A stretch of DNA of 64,000 nucleotides from Linanthus parryae (taxonomy: Eukaryota > Streptophyta > Magnoliopsida > Ericales > Polemoniaceae). Position numbers and translations under genes: made by a program. The stretch spans positions 89,569,495 to 89,633,494 of the forward strand of contig JALGPY010000005.1 of assembly GCA_023055425.1 (NCBI GenBank). Reading direction: 5' to 3'. The notes under the pieces are model-generated. The model ran no database searches. It was given only the letters and a program-made list of their open reading frames with translations, and was not told the origin of the DNA. This document shows, piece after piece, positions 57,618-64,000 of this stretch. How positions within the stretch are numbered: the first letter of the stretch is position 1; every line of letters starts with the position of its first letter.

Positions 57618-59069
57618 TGTAGGGCTTTGATTCATGGATCGCGCAACGGAAGCATAATCAAACATAAACCATGCAAAACCCTCCAAGGATCACAAGTCTA
57701 GAGACATAACGATAGTAAAGGTTAGAAATCATAAACACACCTTTGGGTTCTCCTTGATGACTTCAAACGCGAATAATGTCACGTTCTCTATAGTTGATCC
57801 ACGCCTAGAGTTGATCCTAGATCTCCCAAACTCCTTGGTGCTAGCCCGGATTAGGAAGAGGAAGAACGAATCACGCAAAACGAGACCCAAAAGAGGGCTT
57901 CGGCCTCTTTTGGCCGACGGGGACGAGGGCGGCGGCAAGGGGCGGCGTCGGGCCCTCCTTGTTGCTTGCTCTCTCTCCTTTTTTCTCTCCCACTCTTGTT
58001 ATGTTCACTAATGAGCATAAGTTATGAGGAAGGAAGGAAGGAAGGTCCTTTATATAGTCCAACAACTCCTTGTTAACTACCTAAAGGACTTATTCTATTC
58101 CAACTAGAATTCAATTTAGTCCCTTCCTTTGCAAATTAGTCCCTTCCTTGCAAATTAGTCCCTACTAAGTTTGCAAGGGTTTGCAAAGTGATCCTTCTAA
58201 TTAATTAATCCAATTAATTAATTCCTAAATCTAGTTCAACTCTATATAGCGTGTGACCCCATAGGTTCTATCTAGTTGGTAGCAACTATTTGCTAATATG
58301 GAGCGGTTTCTAGCAAAACATCCATTCTAGCCAACTGATAGAATAGTCATCTTGACAACCTTTGTACAAGTAATTGTCTCATCCCTTTGCCTCCATATCC
58401 GGATTGGACACGAGACATACAAGTCACACTCGTATATCCAATCCATAGTTTCTCGATCCATGGGAATAGCCTTATTCGTGCAAATAACATCAATATCCTA
58501 TATTGATTTATTTGAGTCTGGCCAGACATTCTATAAGAACTATCCCTCGAGTGGCCTAGGATAATTGCTCCCGTTATGTGGGAGGGGCAAAATCCTTTCT
58601 ACGTCCACTACGATCTCTAAGCTTGCTTCTCATTGTATCCAGTACACGCCTTTATAACTACCCAGTTACGGTGTAGCGTTTAACGCTACCAAGATCACAA
58701 TGATCCACAATTAGAATATCTAATGACTTCAAGTCTAAGGATGACAATACCATTGCACCGCGAGAAGCGCTTGTGACTCAACATAACATGTATGTAGCCT
58801 TCTCGGAGATGGGTCAATCCAGTGCAACATTCCGTAATGCACACCTATGTGTTGGATCATGATATCTCCATATCAATCCAACCCCATACTAGTCTATAGA
58901 TGATTGTCCTAGTAATCATTATACTTGACTAGGGATATTTAAGATAAACAACACATTTGTAAATCTAAGGACTTCATTATATTAAATATCCAATAAATAA
59001 TAAATGAATTTTATAGCCATATACAAATTCATACTAAACTAGATTGCCTCTAGGGCATCTATTCCAACA
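57618..59069 (-). repeat. Copia-1 5' LTR
   Basis: 1452 bp. It contains a perfect 10-bp inverted repeat, CCAAAAGAGG / CCTCTTTTGG with a CTTCGG-type loop (about 57888-57914), of which one arm and the loop are deleted in the 3' LTR. Copia-2's LTR keeps GAGGCCGAAGCCC at this place, so the hairpin form is likely ancestral. Confidence 0.93.
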
Positions 59070-61900
59070 TGGTCCACCAACCGTTGACGAATGTTATGTT
59101 TAGAAAATCCATGGGATAAACCTTGAAAGATAAGTTCGTGATGTGTTAATGCAAATTTGAATATAGTACATTCTTCACTTGCGTTACCGACAATTTCCAT
59201 GATATCTGATTGAACATGTTGCATTTTTTCAACAACTGAGTGGGAACCTTGCTCTTATAAACTCTTTCTTAAATAAAGTTCAACTTGTCCTTCTTCATAT
59301 TCTCTCTAACGAACAACGGCTTCTTCCGCCATTTTCTTTGATTCTTCAATTGCTTTCTCCGCAGCTTTTTCAAATCAACTTATGTCTGCAATGGTACATC
59401 CTCCTCGGTGTTGCCTCTTGGTGAAAGGATGCTAAGTGTCTCTTCACTATCTGTAGTAAGTATACTTTATGTTATATTTCAAAAATAACATGTTTCGTCA
59501 GAGGGAAATTAGTGGTTACCTTCTTCAATACCAATAGTCGCATCTGGGTTGTATTCAATGAAATCTGCAATGTTAGATTTAAGAGCACTTGTTGAATTCA
59601 TCTTTCCTTGCAAATTAAGGCTGCTTCTAGTTCTTCGCATGGTTATATAGGGAACTGGCTTTTCCTTAGCAATGGGATTTTTCCTTGGACGTTTCGCTTT
59701 CATGTTTTCTTCTGTATCTATTGTAGTTGTCGAGGACTTTTCAGATGCTTTTGGTTTTGAAGGATTATCATCAAATTCTATAATTTAAAGAACGAAAGCT
59801 GCAAGTTCAGTACGAAGCTTTTCTATGTTGCAATATCCGTTTCCATTGCAGGTTTATGATTTCTTTCTTTCTTTCTTCTTTGCTTTGTTCGAAGGTCATT
59901 GATAATTGCTTTGATGCGATCACCAGAAGCGAATCTCCTGAAATAACACTGTGATAAAAGACAGAATTAACATTAGTATTTTAAAATCTCATAAGTGTAT
60001 AAATAAACCTTATATATCGAATTTACCTTGTAAAAATAATCGCTATATGCTTTTATTTCTAGATAGGATTTTTTCGAACTGAATTGATTTTCTCTTGCAA
60101 TATTAAATCAGCACACAAATGCTTTCTTTATCCAGGAGAGAGTAATATCCATACTCTGATGAGTCTCTACAACAGAAAGATCTGAAAGGATAACCGCCTA
60201 TGCGAATAGCAGGAGCCCTACTTGGTCGAATTAGATTTGACTTCGACAGCTTGCAGATTTGCGCATTCCAGAAACTTACCCAACTAGGCGTCGTCTCTCC
60301 TCATTTTTCACCAGTTGGTTGGGTAAAAGGAAGCATTGCGAGTAAATACGGAGCGCATTTACCATTAATTAATCTCTTGTAGCAATCTACCTTTATAAAA
60401 TCAGGCCAAAAGGAGGGAGCTACATCGTCCACGCCTAATTGACAAGGTACTCGAACGGGATCAGAATGGACTGTTATGAGCCCGTAAGTCATGCACTCAT
60501 CAACCTATTCTGATAGAGCTGGTAACAATCCTCGAGCACACCAATTCATAAATCGCACAGAGCATCTACGTCCTCTAGTGACATCATCAGCAGAGAGCCT
60601 TGTCAACAGAAGGATACATATCTGCATGCGAAACAATATATGCAAGAGTTTTGACATAAGGCCTGAATTCAAAATAGTTTTTATCATAACAGATTAAAGA
60701 TCACATGCATTGAACCCCTTTTGTTTTATACTAATGCCAAGATCTGGGGCAAAGAAGATCTTACGAAGCTTTGGGTGCATTCCACAGTCTAACTCTTGTC
60801 ATGATTGGGGCATAATGAGGCCATCTCTCGAATACCCATACTGTCTGAAAAGCGACATTGACGTATGTTAACACGTCAACCATGCCACGCGATTGTTCAG
60901 CATGAGTCATAGCCAAATCCAATCGATGATACAGGGAACCTAAAACCAAAGGCCCTAAAACTACCTTCTGACCAAGTGAAAGACGAATTGCAAGAGTGAG
61001 GACATGAAAGAAAACCCCATCATGAGAATGGCAATCTATCAAATATCTTGATAACCATACACAAAGAAATCCATACAATGTAAATGCATAACCTTTTCCC
61101 TCTAAGGAAATCTCTGCCTTTGGATCTTCTTTTCTCAACTCTGATAAAATCTTTGTCCTTGAAAAGTCGCGGTAATAATAAGTGATCCATCTTGTCCAAA
61201 CGTATTTGCACCAGATTCAAGAGTCAAGGGCGTATCTGCAGGTGTACACGAAACCCATCTCAATTTTGTCTTTTTACCCTTTGATATGCACTCTATCATT
61301 TACTCGAAGAGAGCAACTTGTTCAGAAGTTTTTAGAGGAGACAAAGGATCCACACGCCCCATAAAAGGAAGCTCGAGCAGTATTTCTACATCTTCAAGGG
61401 TAGGACCAGCTTCAAAGGATGCAAAGTGGAATGTATGGATTTTCTTTGAATATCTAGAAAAAAAATTCATCAACATATCACCATAAAGCTGGAGATTTAG
61501 CCCTTTTGTCGCGCGCACATCATCAACACTGACAACATCCTAGTCATATATACCTGCTTGAATTAATATAGGCTCGTAATGTTGCGAAATATGTTCAGCC
61601 CATTCCTCCATCCAATCTAATTGTTCAAAAAAAAGTTTGATGACTGATTTCAGTGTAAGCATATAATCTGGCCTCAAGACTAAGCCTTTCTACTTCAGCA
61701 ACACTGACAACATCCTAGTCATCTCTTACTATAATTGAGGATAATAGCAAAGTTTCCTTTTCTGGGGATTTTGGAAGAGTGGTACCCTTGACAGTAGCAT
61801 CGTAATAATATTCTCCATTAGAGTAAGGGGCTTTACGCCATAATAATTTAGGGAGTTCTGGTAAATCTCCTGGTGCTTTTGATGCTCTTGTTCTAGCCAT
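59070..61900 (-). pseudogene. Element C antisense PMD-type gene, 5' part
   Basis: ATG at 61900 (MARTRASKAPGDLPELP). Plant mobile domain motifs: KKIHTFHFASFEAGPTLEDV at about 61460-61400, LEDVEILLELPFMG, YGFLCVWLS, VVLGPLVLGSLYHRLDLAMT (61000-60940), and VWVFERWPHYAP (60845). Further pieces at 60690-60300, an NPDATIGIEEG-type acidic stretch (59550), and FKFALTHHELIFQGLSHGFS (59170), which aligns with FNLAVTYRDVIVGALKHGVS in A. It then stops at copia-1. Many stops and frameshifts; exon borders are not resolved. The shared order with A and B defines the gene. Confidence 0.7.
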
Positions 61901-62451
61901 ATCGTAAGAACATACAAAAGATAAGAATATTCAAACTCAGATGAACATTATGTATTTGAAGTTCAGTAAACCCAGATTGACAATTTGGGTTTGATTTCGA
62001 GATATGTTATCATGCATAAATTGAAAATTCGAGAGATCTACTAACCTTTATTTTTTGTACAAGTCTTAAGAAGATGATTGAAAGTGATGAAGAGTTGATT
62101 GAATTCGGAGATCTGTTGTTGAAGCTTTTTGTCTCTGCACATAAGCTATGATGGTAACAATGGTGTACACCCGTGATGAAGCTGATATTTATGAGAAGTC
62201 TGTTCAATTTACACGACCTTACAGGTAGCTCTTGTCTCGGTAACCGTCGTGAACGTGTGAATGTGGGTTTTACCCACGTCACGCTATGAACTCCATTAAA
62301 GACTATAGCCCGACTCTACAAAGACCTAGGAAATGATGGCGATTTTGGGGCTAGGGTTTCAGAAACCATTTTGAAAATATTTGAATCCATGCGTGAAGTG
62401 CACGCACGGTCAGTTTTGCTCTTAAAATGCCACAATACGTGTGGCATACGC
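61901..62451. other. Upstream region of C's antisense gene
   Basis: Candidate promoter/5' UTR of the antisense gene. Only a weak AT-rich ATAAATA (minus strand, about 62195) is seen, in contrast to the good TATA box in B. The GGGGCTAGGGTTT motif lies at 62346-62358. Confidence 0.4.
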
Positions 62452-62466
62452 GCAAAAGGGGACTAA
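62452..62466 (+). other. Polypurine tract of element C
   Basis: GCAAAAGGGGACTAA immediately before the LTR start TGTAGATAGTGC. Confidence 0.88.
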
Positions 62467-63032
62467 TGTAGATAGTGCATCTCAAATATGTTAATTGTCA
62501 TCCACGTGGCAGCTGCTGATAAGACTTATTGGTACTCCACTATCACTATATACTTATTTTTATATACATACTTATCCATATGAGGGCTATGAGGCAGGGT
62601 TCCCTCGCATATAACTTATACGGGAGTCAAATGGTCTAAGTGTCTTGGAGGCTAGAGTAAGGATCGTCGCACGTGAGTAACGGCTACACTCGCGTGCAAC
62701 CCTTGTCAGTTATCTGAGAGACTTGCGAATCACACGCCTATATATGTGGTCGACCGTACACGTGTGAGGCCTTTACATAACCGTCACACGCGGTTATATA
62801 ACTTCTTGTGACTGTTGTCCTAAGACCAGTATATATAGGAGTGATGTCCTCTAATAGAGGTTCGACTCATTTGGCTTATCAACTTGTATATTGTCTCTCT
62901 CTCATATATGTGACTTAGGCTTACTCTTACCCTTGCCCGCTTAACCTCTTATTCTTTATATGTGTTGTGTTGATTGTTCTTGTCTATTGCATGTATACAC
63001 TTGGATCCTTCTCCTAATCTCCCTTGCATACA
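62467..63032 (+). repeat. 3' LTR of element C
   Basis: 566 bp, TGTAGATAGTGC...GCATACA, with TATATATA at 62830-62837. Pairs with 28040-28602. Confidence 0.9.
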
Positions 63033-63148
63033 ACAGGGTGTAGTTCCTTTAATCTTCCCTAAAGTATATCCAAATACACCAAATAATATGACATTCACAT
63101 GCAAGTAGATCCCTTGAAAGTCGTCGCCTTTCATTTAAATCCTTAATA

Positions 63149-63406
63149 CAACCTCTGTTTCTTCTCTTTCAGCCTACTTTACTTTTTGTCACAACTCACT
63201 GGTCACTTTGACCCGGCGATTTGATTAGCAAAACGATAAAAGAATTTGGTAATCTTTGCATGTCTTATAGAGAAATCTTCACTCTATATTACAATGAAAG
63301 AAAATTCAAAAAGTTGTATTGTTGTGCTATCTAAATCACCGAGTCAATGTGACCCAACTACGGATAAAAAAGTCAAAGTAAGACAATTCAGAAGATATGG
63401 AGGTAG
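63149..63406. mobile_element. Stowaway-like MITE 2
   Basis: 258 bp, CAACCTCTGTTTCTTCTC at the left, AGATATGGAGGTAG at the right, flanked by TA. Same family as 24086-24345. Confidence 0.85.
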
Positions 63407-63408
63407 TA

Positions 63409-63721
63409 ATTTATAGCTTTCTAACAAGCAGTATGTGGTTGGTTCAAGATTTTAATCTAACAACAATTTAATTTCATTCTTCGTTTGTTTTGAATTAGAT
63501 TTTAATTGTTCTTGGGTTTTAATTTGCAGATTTGACAATCTCATATTTTGGAGAATTTTTAGTCCTGAATTGCTGAAATATCGTATGCCTCCTTTCTTTT
63601 TTAAGGGTAATATGCCACCTTTTTTTTGTGAGAGGAAGATAAAATTCTATTGATGTTGAAAAATAGGATTGTTCATCCTGATTACATAATGCATAATCAA
63701 AATTTGGGCCCATTCTGAGTC
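63409..63721. other. AT-rich spacer
   Basis: No gene recognised. On the minus strand it may be the 3' tail of the RNase H-like relic to its right. Confidence 0.4.
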
Positions 63722-64000
63722 ACTATCTAACCAAACGCATTTGTTGGGTAGGGAGAGACCATTTTCGCGAACTCATGCGCTACAATATTGGTAGATCAAT
63801 GGCTGTATGGAAAAACAATGGCTTCAAACCGAGGGACCAGAGCTTTAATTTGTCTAAGAACATCCCCATTCTCTGTCCATCTTGTTTTGCTTGTTGTTAA
63901 TTCATCTATCACTTTTTTTTTTGCATCGGCTTCAACAATGATTCGTCATTGGTTACACTTGAGAGCGAGGAGGAGGCCTTCTCGAATGGCGATTGATTCA
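63722..64000 (-). pseudogene. RNase H-like (RVT_3 type) coding relic, partial
   Basis: The minus strand from the window edge reads ESIAIREGLLLALKCNQ, stop, RIIVEADAKKKVIDELTTSK, then WTENGDVLRQIKALVPRFEA, a stop, and NIVAHEFAKMVSP. This is the E...D...AH-A/R pattern of RNase H domains found in plant non-LTR elements and in small RNase H-domain host proteins. The two stops suggest a pseudogene. The N-terminal part with the first Asp would lie beyond base 64000. Confidence 0.55.

Larger units (their letters stand above)
50537..59069 (-). mobile_element. Copia-1: nearly complete young Ty1/copia element
   Basis: Two LTRs (57618-59069 is 5', 50537-51968 is 3'), an initiator-Met primer site, a polypurine tract, one long gag-pol frame and a perfect 5-bp duplication TGGTC (50532-50536 and 59070-59074). 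By eye the LTRs differ at about 20 positions plus a 19-bp deletion, so insertion was recent compared with A, B, C and E. It splits C's antisense gene. Confidence 0.95.
28040..63032 (+). mobile_element. Element C: Tat-like Ty3/gypsy retrotransposon, interrupted
   Basis: Both LTRs (28040-28602 and 62467-63032), primer site, gag, protease, RT, both RNases H, integrase, a palindromic array and an antisense PMD-type gene can be placed in order. Element E (30089-44130) splits gag, and copia-1 (50537-59069) splits the antisense gene. Removing both and the duplicated fragment at 32168-33411 leaves an element of about 12 kb. It is the most mutated of the three Tat-like copies. The first ~10 bp of the 5' LTR do not match, so the target duplication cannot be confirmed. 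Confidence 0.88.

Overview
This is plant nuclear DNA, most likely from an angiosperm. Almost all of it is nested LTR retrotransposons, with a few DNA transposons (MITEs) and thin unassigned spacers. The plant assignment rests on Ty3/gypsy elements of the Tat type (a second, 'archaeal-type' RNase H plus long antisense genes), a chromodomain-bearing Tekay/Del-type gypsy element, Ty1/copia elements with initiator-Met tRNA primer sites, and Stowaway- and hAT-type MITEs. I see no intact host gene, rRNA or tRNA gene.

Left chain (1-23365), three levels deep. Element A (Tat-like, minus strand, 1-10663; its 3' end lies left of the window) is inserted in the pol gene of element B (Tat-like, plus strand; 10664-19701 is its right-hand part). 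B is inserted in the 5' LTR of a decayed copia element (copia-2, 19702-23365). The copia-2 3' LTR carries a 530-bp hAT-like MITE with a perfect 8-bp target duplication.

Middle (23366-28039): a cluster of degenerate repeats, two Stowaway-like MITEs (one of 970 bp containing gene-like sequence), an unassigned spacer, and the terminal fragment of another minus-strand Tat-like element (D, LTR 26694-27335).

Right chain (28040-63032). Element C (Tat-like, plus strand) has both LTRs and is split by two insertions. The first is a Tekay/Del-type gypsy element (E, 30089-44130, TSD TCAGG) whose left half has been rearranged into a solo-LTR/C-fragment/partial-LTR structure. The second is a young copia element (copia-1, 50537-59069, TSD TGGTC) inside C's antisense gene. 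Beyond C lie a Stowaway MITE and an RNase H-like coding relic at the window edge.

The most interesting content is the shared design of the Tat-like elements A, B and C. Downstream of gag-pol each carries (i) a short palindrome just after the pol stop, (ii) an array of CTATC...GATAG palindromes, and (iii) a long gene on the opposite strand with plant mobile domain (PMD) and coiled-coil features, visibly split by introns in A and with its own TATA box in B. Elements A and B also carry (iv) a second short antisense ORF, with a perfect TATATAAA box 35-50 bp upstream, between the array and the PMD gene. Sense gag-pol from the LTR promoter and two antisense genes would therefore be transcribed towards each other across the palindromic array. 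All copies here are mutated, so these are fossils of the system, not working copies.
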